Below, in pieces: positions 34,461 through 46,045 of a DNA stretch of 64,000 nt (position 1 is its first letter; every line of letters starts with the position of its first letter). The notes beneath the pieces are model-generated. The model was not told the DNA's origin and did no database searches. It saw nothing but the letters and a program-made list of their open reading frames with translations. A program made the position numbers and the translations under genes. Source of the stretch: Larimichthys crocea (taxonomy: Eukaryota; Chordata; Actinopteri; Sciaenidae); NCBI RefSeq assembly GCF_000972845.2, contig NC_040016.1:26579629-26643628 (forward strand), given 5' to 3'.

Positions 34461-34811
34461 CGATGACGTGTGTTGTGCTGGTGACGTCAGCAGCGTTGTT
34501 GCAGAGTCACTGCGGCGGTCGGACTGTAAACAAGCAGCAGCAGCTGTTGTTGTTGTTGTTTTTGTTGTTGTTGTTGTTCAAACAGCTGCTTCTCATCCTC
34601 GAGCTCACACATCCACGCGCGCTGGGTGTTTTTTTTCGTAACATCTTCGAGTTCTGGCGCGAACACGCAGCTAGCATCTGAAGCTAGCGACAGCTAGCCC
34701 GTGTTAGCCGTTAGCTCGTCGCTCGGCCTGTTTGTGAAGAGGAGGCGGGCGGGAAACACCCTTTATGCCCCCGGTACACCTCCGCCTACCGCGACCAGGA
34801 GCTGCGGAACC
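34440..34811 (+). promoter_or_regulatory. OSER1 promoter and non-coding first exon
   Basis: CpG-rich DNA with a perfect CRE palindrome TGACGTCA at 34,482-34,489, a (GTT)n tract at about 34,545-34,580, and GCTAGC words at 34,660-34,700. A GGAGGCGGGCGGG box (34,740-34,752) precedes a good splice donor, with GTGAGT starting at 34,812. This fits a non-coding exon joined to the acceptor at 36,608-36,609, 34 bases before the OSER1 start codon. The exact transcription start is not determinable. Confidence 0.55.
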
Positions 34812-35198
34812 GTGAGTATGTTTGTAAAACGTTTGTGAAACGTTTGAAAAACGTTTGAAAACGACGTAATGCGGACAGCTAGCTCCATTAGCTTAGCAAC
34901 CAGAGTAACTTTAGCATTAGCCCAAAGGGAGGGAGAGCTAACGGCAGCTACAGTGACATAACAGCATGAGAGCTAACTCTACAGTAGAGTCAGTGTTAAC
35001 CTGAGACATCACGGACAGTGTGAAGCCTCACCGGAAACACCGTAAACATGTTATATATATAAACAGGGGCGCTGCCAGGAGCTTAAATCAATCTGGGCCC
35101 CTCTGCCACGTCTCTAGGACCGGACTATCCCATCAGAAGCTTTACATAGCTCTAATTAAAGGCTTGCAACTGTTTTGCGTCTTGTTGTTCAGTACTAG

Positions 35199-36125
35199 TA
35201 GGGATGTGCGATATGTCGTCGTTTACGATATATCGTCAAAACATTCCCCACGGTAAGAATATGTCATCCCACGATAAAAACGATAAATTCTCATTGACGA
35301 CGTATGTATGTGCACGACACACTCGCAGCCCAACACGTATACTGACAAACATGGAGGAAGGCGGAGCACTCTTTCCTCACAGCGAGGAGCTCTTTCCTCC
35401 TCACAGCGAGGAGCTCTTTCCTCCTCACGACAAGGAGCTCTTTCCTCACGACGAGTAGCTCTTTCCTCATGTCGAGGAGCTCTTTCCTCCTCACAGAGAG
35501 GAGCTCTTTCCTCACGACGAGGAGCTCTTTCCTCCTCACAGCGAGGAGCTCTTTCCTCATGTCGAGGAGCTCTTTCCTCCTCACAGAGAGGAGCTCTTTC
35601 CTCACGACGAGGAGCTCTTTCCTCCTCACAGCGAGGAGCTCTTTTCTCACGACGAGGAGCTCTTTCCTCCTCACAGCGAGGAGCTCTTTCCTCCTCACAG
35701 CGAGGAGCTCTTTACTCCTCACAGAGAGGAGCTCTTTCCTCACACTCCGGCTGCCGATCAGACGCTCAGATCTGTCAAACTCCACAGAGCCTGAAATGTC
35801 TCTGAGACTAAACTCTGATCATCTACCTGTGTGTGTTCTCACTTTGTTTATTTCATGAACCAGCTTCTAAATCTGAGTCCGACTCACAATTTACGCCGCA
35901 GAATATAATGACAGGAAGAAGTTTAATTAGATTTGTGTCTGATGATGATTATTGTTTTGGTGACAGATTTGTAGTCTTTATAGATTATTTATAGTCTTTA
36001 TAGATTATTTATAGTCTTTATAGATCAGGCTGAATTGGTGTTTATTCATCGTCATTTTTATCGTTACCGTGATAAACACCAGAAGTTATTGGGGTACATT
36101 TTTTAGTCCATATCGCCCATCCCTA
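35199..36125. mobile_element. Inner hAT-type element with perfect 8-bp target duplication
   Basis: AGTACTAG at 35,191-35,198 and 36,126-36,133 is a perfect 8-bp target duplication, the length typical of hAT transposons. Terminal inverted repeats are TAGGGATGTGCGATATG on the left and TAGGGATGGGCGATATG (reverse strand) on the right: 17 bp with one mismatch. It has no transposase, so it is non-autonomous. The interior carries a minisatellite at 35,366-35,745. Confidence 0.9.
35366..35745 (+). repeat. Minisatellite inside the hAT element, open on both strands
   Basis: About 17 units of GAGGAGCTCTTTCCTC followed by a variable TCACAGC, ACGAC or ATGTC, giving units of 21 or 24 bases. Because unit lengths are multiples of three and contain no stop in these frames, 164- and 165-codon frames run on opposite strands. 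They lack any non-repeat sequence and are not genes. Confidence 0.9.
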
Positions 36126-36642
36126 AGTACTAGCACAATATTTACTGCTGGTGATTTGTACATGCATGCAAGTCTGCATAAGAGATCATTAATTTCATTA
36201 TTATATTTGGAATATATATACTCAGTGGTGATGGCTTAATCATTTTATATTGGTGTTTACCTGTTTTTTGGGGCCCCTGTCAGTCGTTGGCCCTTGGAGG
36301 AATTGTCTGAACTTTTCCCCCTACGGCGCCCCTGGAAAAAAAAAAAAAATATATATATATATATTTATATATTATATATAACAAACGAGACGATGACGGC
36401 CGAAAATAAACCATGTGGATCAATAAAGTTTATCTCCCCTTATTATTTATTCATGGTTTCATGAGAGAAGCATGAAGTGAAAGACTTTAAAGACTCCTTG
36501 TCTGTCTCGTCGACAGCAACGTGAAAGTTATTGGGATAGTTTAATCATTTTATATTGGTGTTGAGCCCACCGCTGTCTGATTCTCCACATTTCATGTTTG
36601 TGTGTTCAGCTGGGTGGCTGGTCAGAGCGGCCTCCTCCCACC

Positions 36643-38262
36643 ATGGAGGCAGGAGGGAAGGACTGTGAAGAGGAGACGCTGCAGACGGCCTTCAAGAAGC
36701 TGAGGGTCGATGCTGAGAGGTAAACCAACAGATTCTTTCAAAGTCAGTTATTAACTCATCCAGGTCGTCACTGGGACGGCACCTGAGTTATAATCTCAAA
36801 CACGGTCATACATTTTAAATAACAAGTGTCAGTCGCGCTCCATCGCTCCAGACTGACGAACATGTTTAATGAAAACACTTTAATTACGTACTTCAGTCAG
36901 ATGTTCTCTGTCTAATATCTGCAGAACGCCGCGAGGACTCACCTCGTCTGTTTCTGTGTCGTTCCACTGATCCAAACATTTCTTCTTCATTACTTCTAAA
37001 CTTCTTTAAAAAGGAACTCCCACTGTCGCTCAACAAAGAAAACATTACCCCGTGGATAAACTGCCTCTGGTGTGTTGGAACAATCGTAAAGGTTTCTCTC
37101 TTCTTGCAGTTTACCCGGAGCCGTGAGTGTTTCCGAGGCGTTGGCGCCCAGAGTACCATCGCGCTCTTGTCTCGACACCAGCGGAGCGAAGCCCAAACTC
37201 GGCTGCCCGAAGGACAACTGGCACGGGTATGTTCAACTGGTCCGTGCTCCGTCACGCTCTGCTCTCAGTTCTTCTGTTTCATGTTTCATTTTTCCATCCT
37301 TATCTCTCCTTACGTTGATCTTTAGCTGTATGAGGAAAACATCTAGAGGAGCGTCCAGAACCCAGCGGCGCCGCAGGTCCAAGTCACCCATCCTCCACCC
37401 TCCAAAGTTCACCTACTGCAGCACCTCCGCTGCCTCTGCACTGTCCACCTCTAGTGGCTGCCTGAAGCAGCAGCGCCTGGCCGTGCCGGAGCCCGCGGAG
37501 CCTCGTCCTGCAGTCGATGGAAGAACGGCTGCTTCTGTAGCTCTCCCGGCCCAGAAGGAGCTCTCTTCTTCAGCCACTCCTGGCCACATCTCTCCACTGG
37601 TTTTTGGATCTCGCGCTGGGTCTGAGACGCACATCGGAGCTGTGGTTTCCTCCCATGAGATCCCCAGTGTTATTACTACTGTCGTGACATCAGCCGGGCA
37701 GGACGGAGGAAGCTCCAGAGATGCTCAGTCGAGCGACGAGAGCGGCCCAGAGAAAAGTGCCTGTGACGGAGCAGAGTCTGGAGCGGGAGCGCCTCGGATA
37801 TCCGGACCCGCGGAAGCTGCTGACTTCCGAGCTTTATCAGAGCTCCACAGCAGCGGCTCGGCAGAAGGCCCCCGCGATCCCTGCTCCTGCGCCTGGAGAA
37901 AGAGCTCCGACTCCCAGGAAGAAAGCGGCCAGGCGGCTGAGTCTGCGTGCCAGTGCCAGTCCAGTCATCAGGGCTGGGCCGGCGTGGAGGTGTACTCCTT
38001 CACGGGGCTCCGCAACGTCATCTCGGAGTGCGAGAGGAGCCTGCCGAGCCACGAGGACAGCCCCAGAACTCTCGGCGCCAACACTAACGCCGCCACAGCT
38101 TCGTCACCTTCTTCGTTGTCGTCGGGTTCCCCTCGCTCGTGCTCGGAGCAGGCCCGGGCCTACGTGGACGACATCACGATAGAGGACCTTTCTGGCTACA
38201 TGGAGTATTATCTCTACATCCCCAAGAAGATGTCGCACATGGCCGAGATGATGTACACTTAA
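36643..38262 (+). CDS. oser1: OSER1: oxidative stress responsive serine-rich protein 1 (3 coding exons)
   Basis: Coding exons are 36,643-36,719, 37,110-37,226 and 37,326-38,262, with GT/AG borders and phases joining to 376 codons (human 292). Conserved blocks in order: the N-terminal EEETLQTAFKKLRVDAE, KDNWHG at the exon 2 end, SRGASRTQRRRRSKSPILHP then PKF (basic, probably nuclear-targeting), [28 protein letters not shown], and the C-terminal [20 protein letters not shown] then EMMYT, almost identical to human OSER1. The middle is serine-rich and poorly conserved, as expected. The human gene is a FOXO- and peroxide-responsive gene linked to oxidative-stress resistance; its molecular mechanism is not settled. 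The acceptor at 36,608-36,609 implies an upstream non-coding exon. Intron 2 is 99 bases and open in frame, so its retention would add 33 residues. Confidence 0.96.
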
Positions 38263-38661
38263 AATGAATATATCGTGAGGAGATCGTAAAGGAAAAGGCC
38301 TCGATGGAATGTCGTCAGTAGTGGTTAGAACGAATCAGGCATGAAAGTTGTAGAAAATATACAACGTTAACTGATTTTTAACCAGGATGAAATGTTTCCC
38401 GTCTGTCTGAGCCTCCCTGTGTTTCACTAGAACTGACAGAACGCGATCACCACCGACCTTTTCTCATTAGTTTTGACTTCCTCCGCCTCCTTTTTGTTTG
38501 TGCTACGTTTAAATTTAATTTCCAGTTTCCAGATGGAGTTGCCAAAAGCTCTTGCAGGGTCTTGCCGGAGGAGAGAATAGTTGGAACTTGTGATGCCAAG
38601 TTTTTTTTGTGGTGTTGTGACCTTGAACGTCACGTGTCTGGATTTCATTTCACTCAATAAA
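38263..38661 (+). terminator. OSER1 3' UTR and poly(A) signal
   Basis: A canonical AATAAA lies at 38,656-38,661, about 395 bases after the stop, followed by the GT-rich GTGTTTGTGGG typical of a cleavage-site downstream element. Confidence 0.75.
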
Positions 38662-40799
38662 GAAGCAAACTGTGTTTGTGGGAAAGTTTGTCGTCGTCTC
38701 TTAAGTTTCAACAAAAACGATCAAACAGAATCAAACGTCCACGAAGCTCCGGAGCTTTTGATTGTATCACATGATCTTCCTCAACAGGAAACGTATCATT
38801 GGTTATTTAAAGATATGTAGGACGTAATATTTTGAAAAATAGTGTTCAACAAAAAAAAAGCTTGTAACATAATTGTGATACGTGATATTTTCATAGACTC
38901 TTATTGTGAAAATCTTGGATCTAATTAGGATCAGTGAGCTGCTAAAATTCTTCCTGTGCTGCTGAAAAGTTGCCGAAGTTGTCGACTCACTAGTTTTTGA
39001 TCCGAAGTAATGTAATCAGAACAAATACTCGAGTACAGCTGAACATAGTTACACAGTGTGTTCTTCTCTGAAACGTTCAAATGTACTTTTAGGTACTTTT
39101 CTGTGTGTCTGAGTCTTTCTGAGGAAACGTTGAGACGTTCATTCAGCGCGGTTCATTCAAAGACGTAACACGGCCACATCAAAGATCTTTGCTTCAGCAC
39201 CAAAACATGAATTCTCCTTTATTCTGTTTCTCTGTCGCACTCCAACGACACGATGAAGGTTCGACCACAAAGGTTGTTGTTGGGTTTTCTCTAGAAACTT
39301 CAGAGTCAGTTTCATTTTCAACGTCCGCCTGCTTTAATCTTTGATCATGTAACATTTACAATAAATCTTTGAATTTACTCCACTACATTTATTTGATAGC
39401 TGATAGCTTACAGATTTAGATGATTTATTTTATTATTTATTAAATAAATTTATTTAATATATATATTAAATATAAATAAATATTTATTTATATTTAACTA
39501 TATATATATAAATATAGTTATAATATAAATAATAAATATTTATTTATATTTAAATATAAAAAATAAATATTTATTTTAAATATAAAAATATTTATTTATA
39601 TTTAAATAAATAAATATATATATATAATATATATACACACAAAATATACTAAAGAATATACATTATATAACCAACAAATACATGATGAGGTTTATCTGTA
39701 AAGTCCAATCCATGACTGTTTCCAAAGTGCTGCACAAGATAAAACACAATAAATAAACAATAGAAAGATTAAAAAAACAATAAAATAAATAAAGTCACTT
39801 ACATAGTTCCACTTTGAGCAGATAATATATATAATAATATATACCCAATAATATACTTAGAATAGACTAGTACTTCCTCCACTGTAGTATGGAGGAGTCT
39901 TAAATGACCTCAAAGTCACATTTAATACATTTAATTTTAGATTTTTAAAGTTCAGGTTTGTGAGTTTCTGCTCTGTCGTTTAGACAAAGTCGAGGTCAGC
40001 CACCAGGAGGCAGCACCTCCTTTGTTTTCAGCGTGCAGTGTTTGCTCTGTGACTGCACACGTGAAGTGATTCATGTTGGGTGTGTCTCGTTTCCTTCGTG
40101 CCCAGGGATTTAAAACAAACAAAAACACAATCAGCAGCCAAAGAGCACAGAGTTCTGCAGCTGCTCTCACTCTCACCATGTTTGGTTACTGTGATTTCTC
40201 TTCATCCTTCACGTTATGTCACTTCGTTATTAACCGAACAGGAAGTCAGGCCTCCTCCGAGTGTTTCAGATGTTCAGTGAAGTTAGTCGGACCACAGTGT
40301 GGAAATAATTCACCCTCAGTACAAACCTGTTTTTGTACCAGGCTGTCAACATGTTTGTTTCTGCTGGTGGCGGTGGCATGAGGACGCCTGGTTATGGAAA
40401 CAAACTGCACATAGTTACTGTAAAGAATCGGTTTTAACTCAAGTCTGATCCAACAGTAACGGAGGCTTTCATATATCTGAATGTGCAAATCCCAGATTTC
40501 ACGTCATGAAGCAGATTTCCACAGAAACCTGAGATAAATAAGTGCTGGTGGTCTTGTGCTGTAACGTTACAGCCGCTCTGTGCTTTGGCTCATAACTCAA
40601 ACTGCGTCTGTTTCTGATCAACAACCACAGGCTGAAAACTCCAGAGTGAAACTTAATTCACACAACGTGTTTCAAATATGACAGGAATCACGAGCTGTGC
40701 GTTCAGTGTCGTCCTCGCTGAGACACTCCAGTGTTTCATGAAGTGACTTTAATCAACGTTTGCATGATTAGAAAAGGATCGATGACCCGGAGAGACGCT
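38662..40799. other. Intergenic stretch with an AT-rich low-complexity block
   Basis: No gene is supported. 39,410-39,660 is nearly pure A/T (TATTTATATTTAAATAAATA mixtures ending in TATATA and ACAC). The remainder is ordinary sequence without a recognised element. The corresponding second copy is at about 53,640-55,770. Confidence 0.6.
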
Positions 40800-41066
40800 T
40801 CAAAGTGTCGGCACAGTTTATCTCTGCTCTGTTCACCCTCCACCAACCACTAAAAGTCAGTCCCACATTTACTCTTGTCCGGCGGCTTCTTGCTCGCTCA
40901 CTCTCTCCTTTTCTCTTCTTAGCTTCCTCCGTCAGCGTCCTCTTCACTCTCTGCTCCTCTGCCATCATGTCCATAGAGGCTGCTGAGCCTGGTTACCTCC
41001 TCTTCTTCTTCCTGGTAGTCCAAAACGTCTGTGGTACAAACACTAACACTCCTCCGGTGCTCTGAG
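40800..41066 (-). mobile_element. Dispersed repeat carrying a short basic ORF (copy 2, minus strand)
   Basis: Reading from about 40,974 downwards, ATGGACATGATGGCAGAGGA opens MDMMAEEQRVKRTLTEEAKK and continues into a basic stretch and TRVNVGLTFSGWW before running out. About 140 bases match 3,820-3,975 on the plus strand. The upstream piece (41,008-41,066 plus strand, TCTGTGGTACAAACACTAAC) also recurs alone at 43,567-43,625. The family is not recognised; this is probably a multicopy element. Confidence 0.55.
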
Positions 41067-41487
41067 CTAACATGAGCTAACAGCAGCTAACAAACTGAGC
41101 TAACATGAGCTAACAGCAGCTAACAGACTGAGCTAACATGAGCTAACAGACTGAGCTAACATGAGCTAACAGCAGCTAACAGACTGAGCTAACATGAGCT
41201 AACAGACTGAGCTAACATGAGCTAACAGACTGAGCTAGCAGACTGAGCTAACAGCAGCTAACAGACTGAGCTAACATGAGCTAACAGCAGCTAACAGACT
41301 GAGCTAACATGAGCTAACAGCAGCTAACAGACTGAGCTAACATGAGCTAACAGCAGCTAACAGACTGAGCTAACAGCAGCTAACAGACGGAGCTAACAGA
41401 CTGAGCTAACATGAGCTAACAGCAGCTACAGCTGTCAGCAGTTTACTTCACTGTCCATCATAAACTCTGTAAATCACAGAGAGTTGA
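41067..41487 (+). repeat. GAGCTAACA tandem array with a 65-bp tail
   Basis: Units of GAGCTAACAT and GAGCTAACAGCAGCTAACA plus GACT, giving a higher-order period near 33 bases. They run from 41,067 to about 41,424, followed by AGCTGTCAGCAGTTTACTTC and CACAGAGAGTTGA. The same array and tail recur at 46,711-46,922, and noisy versions at about 56,050-56,525 and 63,655-64,000. Confidence 0.9.
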
Positions 41488-42599
41488 CAGCGAGTAGAAG
41501 AAGTGAAGGAAAAAATCAAGTGTTGCAAGTTGAAGGAGTGCTGACAGCATCGTCATCGACTCATTTAAAAATCATAAACACTAAAATAATGGCAAGACAA
41601 TGTAGAAAACTACAAAAAAAAAAAAAAGTCAGAGTCAAATCAACCATGAGGAAACAGTTTTACGCTGCACCGCTTGTTAACTTCAAGTATTTACACTTTT
41701 ATGATTCAGCAGCAGAAATCCTTCAGGTGATTTTGGCCTTCGGTCGTTCAGGTAGACTGAGTCATGTGAGCCGCTCTGTGAGGATGGACATGTACGCCGC
41801 GTTGAGCTGAAGCTGAGCATGTTAACATGCTGACGTTTACATGCTGAGTACAGCTGAGGCTGATGGGATCTCATTAGCAGCTATGCATCCTACCAAATGT
41901 CATGACTTCTGAGAGATCTCCAGTAAAACAATGTAAAGCTCGGGGCTCAGTCTTCTGTTGCAGACGGTTTGAAATGTTACTGAGTACAGTAGCTCCTCAG
42001 AAAAGACTGTGGGACCGAGAAGCTCCCCCCTGGAGATGAAGTTCATTTGCGGTTTGAGTCGGACACTCAGCTTTCGGGAACAAAGATCATGACAGGAAGC
42101 TGCTGTGGTTGCGGCCTGGTGACCCACATTTAACGATGACCACAAACAAATGACTCCCAGAAAACACAGTCCACAAACAACAACCACAAGAGACGAGAAG
42201 AAGCAGCCCTACAGCTACACTGTTCACATTTACATTCTCATCCTATCAGAGATGATTCAGAAGGAGGAGAAATATTTTGGCTGTTCGTTTAGTAACAACA
42301 GTTTTTATCATCTGAGCAACGTCACGACACAACACAGACCAGTTTGTCAGGTGTTTATATAACTCTTACTTTATTTTTATATTTATAGTATGTCTTTGTT
42401 TTTTTAATTTTATTTGTATTTCTGTTTTCTAATCCACCTTGTGCATGTGAAGTGAATTTCCTCAGTGTGGGTTTCATATCAGGTTGTATTGACTCTTATC
42501 GTGTCGTATCTTATTTGGTATTAGACACGTAATTATTAAGGGTTGAGTTGACACTCCCACACAAAGTAGGAATTATATTCAAAAAATAGAAGTTTGAAT
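41488..42599. other. Non-coding stretch
   Basis: No gene supported. The 108-codon plus frame at 41,484-41,810 has no recognisable domain, and its second copy (about 56,520-56,830) does not keep it. AGCATGTTAACATGCTGACG (41,816-41,835) contains a short palindrome and is of a kind common in fish repeats. Confidence 0.5.
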
Positions 42600-42619
42600 T
42601 TTGTTTTTGTTTAACTTCA

Positions 42620-42845
42620 CAAAGCAAAGTTTGAGTTGAGTAGAAGGAAGTCCGTGATAGACAGGAAGTCTTGAAAGGCAGAGATTTGACTCATGTCATT
42701 AAAATGAATAGAGAGGGATAGTTGGGTATCGTCTGCATAACAGCGACACAAGACGTGTTTAAATTGCCTTTTAATTAAGGAGCCAATGGTTTACAGTGGA
42801 AAAAAGAATAGGACTGAGCGTTGAACCCTGTGGCACCCCACATAT
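42620..42845 (-). mobile_element. CR1/L2-clade reverse transcriptase fragment
   Basis: Read on the minus strand this gives GVPQGSTLSPILF, then after a frame change CYADDTQLSLSIHFN and AFQDFLSITDF. YADD is the catalytic motif of non-LTR reverse transcriptases, and the GVPQGS block precedes it in all of them. There are stops and a frame change, so it is a dead fragment. A noisy copy lies at about 57,690-57,905. Confidence 0.8.
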
Positions 42846-44132
42846 CACACGTCCGGTTAATTTCAGAGATTACAGATACAAAGGAAGATTTACAGTCAGG
42901 TGTTTTCCTGTCACTGCAGACACGAGGCGGAGGAAAACACCCAAGTGTGAATTCAGATAACCTGATATCTCTCGCTACAGCCGATTTCCTGCTGTACAGC
43001 TGAGTTTGAAGACGAACCCGAGTTTGATGAGGGGAAATTCACAATCAAACCCACCGCCATGCTTACTCTGTAACTCAGACCTCTGATGAGAAGCCACGAC
43101 TTTGTTAGTCAGAAGCGTGAAACCTCAGAGAAACCACGATGTGTCTCTGGAAACATCCTGCAGCTCGTTCATCAGAACGTGACAGCGCTCAGTTCATTCA
43201 CGGCTGGTTTTAACCTCTGATCCACAGAACTTTGCATTTCATCCGATATTAATAAGTGTGTTTGGATCTCAATATGCAAATTAATTAAGAGGCTGCCAAC
43301 AAACAAGCTGCAGCCCAGGTTAAAGGAAGCATGCCGTTTATTTTTAATTCTTGCATTCTGATTCTGCTTGAACTGGATCACATGACTACTTGTATGTATA
43401 AGGTATCACGGCATGACCGTAGACTGTATAAAACCTGGACACAAGACAATTATCACCCGACTCTGCTGTCTTTCAGCTCATTGTTTTGGTTCCCCGTCAG
43501 GCTGCTTAGTGCAGTTACATTGGCCACTTGCCCAGCTCCGGTTCTGGCACGACACCCCGGCCTCTTCCTGGTGGTCCAGAATGTCTGTGGTACAAACACG
43601 AACACTCCCCCGGTGCCCTGAGCTCACGGTCATGTCAACACGATTTAAACTTGTTAGTTTATGAGTAAAGTATTGAAAGTATCTATAAATCAAACCTATT
43701 GATCGCGTCCTGATGGAAGTTTAGGTTGGATTGGCGGTGCTTTCTGAAATGTTTCTTGGTGTCGACACAGAAGAGGAATGACGGTCATTATGCCGAGTAA
43801 ATATCTGCAGGTACATTGTGAAGCTCTGCTGTATAAATAGTCAAGTTTACTCAGGACACAGTCGACAAACAAAAAAACGTGACTATTTGTGCCTTTGATT
43901 GTGTGTCAGAGGTTATTTCTGCCTGCGAATGAAGAGAGATCAAACAGGACTGAAGAGGAGGGAGAGGCTGTCGACCTGTTTCACTTCATGCAAACACAGA
44001 ATAGACTTGATTTGTAGCTACACAAACTCAGTCAGCCGTCCACACTTTCCTTCACATGATGTGAGCTCTTCAGGTCACGTCAGGACTGGATGGCTCAACC
44101 TGAAACTATTTGTTCACCACAGAAACACACAC
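42846..44132. other. Non-coding stretch with a short dispersed repeat at 43,567-43,625
   Basis: 43,567-43,625 (TCCTGGTGGTCCAGAATGTC, then TGTGGTACAAACACG) repeats 41,008-41,066 in the same orientation with few differences. 43,424-43,441 (GTAGACTGTATAAAACCTGG) resembles the start of the 42-bp minisatellite unit and is the site where the second copy of this region carries a hAT-type insertion. No gene is supported. Confidence 0.5.
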
Positions 44133-44158
44133 AAAGCTTTTCAAGCTTTATTCTTGAC

Positions 44159-44191
<33 letters not shown>

Positions 44192-44275
44192 GGGACTGAC
44201 ATACAGCAAAGGGCCGCAGGTCGGATTCGAACCCTGGGCCGCTGCTCTACCAACTGAACTAATCGACGCTCCCGC
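44133..44275 (-). mobile_element. tRNA-derived SINE
   Basis: On the minus strand the head reads GCGTCGATTAGTTCAGTTGG then TAGAGCAGCGG, an A box, and GGGTTCGAATCC, a B box (plus-strand near 44,224-44,236). It continues CGACCTGCGGCCCTTTGCTG and TATGTCAGTCCC, a (TCTG)n tract and an AAAGCTTTGT end, an order seen in a common teleost SINE. It is a SINE, not a functional tRNA gene, because the acceptor stem and CCA-end context are missing. A noisy second copy lies at 59,611-59,775. Confidence 0.75.
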
Positions 44276-44657
44276 AGAAACACTTACAAACATGTGCAAC
44301 ACAGCGGCACACGCTACCAAGGATCCCGTGTACCAGGGCCTCATCGACATGTGAAGATTACAGGTGTATGAAGGTGCAGTACCAGCAGGGGGCGATACTG
44401 ACGGGAGCAACAGAAGAACATTGTATAAAGACTGAGAAAGCGTCAGCTGATCAGCTCCCAAATGTAACTTAAAGTTCACATGAAACAGGAAGTAGAGTTC
44501 TGTACGCGCTCATTTCCTGTAAAAACTGTCAGATAAGGAGCGACTTATACTGATCAGTGTTTACAGTAGCCAATAGCAAGTGTGCCCTACACCCTGACTG
44601 CTCAGTACTGCAGCTAGTGCTGCGAGCTATTGTCAGTGTCTACCCTCCACGAAACAA

Positions 44658-44736
44658 CCTCTGAACCAGCAGTGCCCAGTCTAACAGTGAACACGGCGAC
44701 AGAACCTCTGAACCGGCAGTGTCCAGTCTAACAGTA
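44658..44736 (+). repeat. 47-bp repeat, about 1.7 units
   Basis: The unit ACCTCTGAACCGGCAGTGTC, CAGTCTAACAGTGAACACGG, CGACAGA occurs once complete and once partial here. In the second copy of the region (60,177-61,522) the same unit is repeated about 29 times between the same flanks. Confidence 0.9.
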
Positions 44737-45551
44737 CACTTCACTACTGATCAATGTTTCTATCATAAAGTCTGTGAATCGGTACTGTGACGTTATTCCC
44801 TGTTGCTGTGCTCCAGCCCGGTCCGGTTGAGTTCTGGTAGAGTCTGGGAGGTTTAGCTGGTATTTAACTTGTGTCAGTTGATTGGACGATGGAGGCTTTG
44901 GCAGGTGAGGGGGAACTCAGATCCTGTAAAGCTGGAAGATGTTTTTACGTTAAAATTAAATTCTGTGTAGAACTAGAAAGTAGCATTCAGAGACCAAGTA
45001 CCTGAGCTGATGTACTGAGTTACACTCCACCACAGATCATATTTACGCTGAACTGTTTTAGTCCTTGTTTTTGATTCTGCCTCCTTGTTCTCGTTCCCTC
45101 TCGAACGCCTCCTTCCTTATTGTTTGCAGGAATGCAGCACGTCAGATCAGGTTTCTATAACGTGACGGATGAAAAGAGGGAGAGGGATACAGTTACGAGA
45201 GAGAGCAACAAAGAGAAACAGACGGAGAGAAGAAGAAGAAAGAGATTCTGAGTGACAGACGTGAGACAGGAAGGTTGTGAATGTTTGACTTTTAAACCTC
45301 GCAGTGAGACACGAGGTTTGTGTTGATGCCTGACAAAATACCTGACGTGCTTTTGTTCTTTTAATTAGCGCGATGTTTTGACATGTGGTTGAGGTTGTTA
45401 GAGGAAGCATGTCGCCAAAACGTCGACCGCTTTAATCCCACAAGTGTCTCTGAGTGATGTTTTCTCAGAGGTGGTGGAAGTCACTTTGTCCACAGGGGGC
45501 GCCAGAATCAACTGAACGCAAAGCTGCTTTAAGTAAAAGTATCAACCACAG
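44737..45551. other. Non-coding stretch
   Basis: No exon supported. 45,340-45,375 (CCTGACGTGCTTTTGTTCTT) is continuous here but carries a 10-N gap in the second copy. Confidence 0.5.
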
Positions 45552-46045
45552 ACTGTCTAAAACCTGGACGTAGTCTCTGAGACGTCCCCACAGACTGTCT
45601 AAAACCTGGACGTAGTCTCTGAGACGTCCCCGCAGACTGTCTAAAACCTGGACGTAGTCTCCGTGACGTCCCCACAGACTGTCTAAAACCTGGACGTAGT
45701 CTGTGTGACGTCCCCGCAGACTGTCTAAAACCTGGACGTAGTCCCTATGGTGAACGTCCCCCGCAGACTGTCTAAAAACCTGGACGTAGTCTCTGTGACG
45801 TCCCCAGCAACTGTCTAAAACCTGGACGTGGTCTCCGTGACGTCCCCGCAGACTGTCTAAAACCTGGACGTAGGCTCCCGGACGTCCCCGCAGACTGTCT
45901 AAAACCTGAGTAGTATCTGTGACGTACCCACAGACTGTCTAAAACCTGGACGTAGTCTCTGTGACGTCCCGCAGACTGTCTAAAACCTGGACGTAGTCTC
46001 TGGACAATGTCCCCGCAGACGTCTAAAACCTAGACGTAGTCTCCA
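45552..46045 (-). repeat. 42-bp minisatellite array, inverted relative to the big array
   Basis: About twelve units of GACTGTCTAAAACCTGGACG, TAGTCTCTGTGACGTCCCCG, CA. Its reverse complement is the unit of 48,193-51,305. From 45,730 on, units show scattered single-base gains and losses. A noisier copy lies at 62,365-62,960. Confidence 0.92.

Larger units (their letters stand above)
35064..36334. mobile_element. Outer hAT-type non-autonomous element (nested host)
   Basis: The left end CAGGGGCGCTGCCAGG and the right end, read in reverse (CAGGGGCGCCGTAGGG), form imperfect terminal inverted repeats. GGGCCCCT words lie inside both ends (about 35,094 and 36,271). The inner element at 35,199-36,125 splits it. 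A matching outer target duplication is not evident, perhaps because the right flank is an A/TA-rich repeat. It lies in OSER1 intron 1. Confidence 0.5.

Noticed and set aside
35291..35805. 164/165-codon ORFs on opposite strands
   Set aside because: Both are readings of the 21/24-base minisatellite inside a hAT element.
41484..41810. 108-codon plus ORF
   Set aside because: No domain; the second copy does not keep the frame; lies in repeat-like sequence.
44220..44275. tRNA gene on the minus strand
   Set aside because: A and B boxes are present, but they are followed by SINE body and (TCTG)n tail; no complete cloverleaf acceptor stem.
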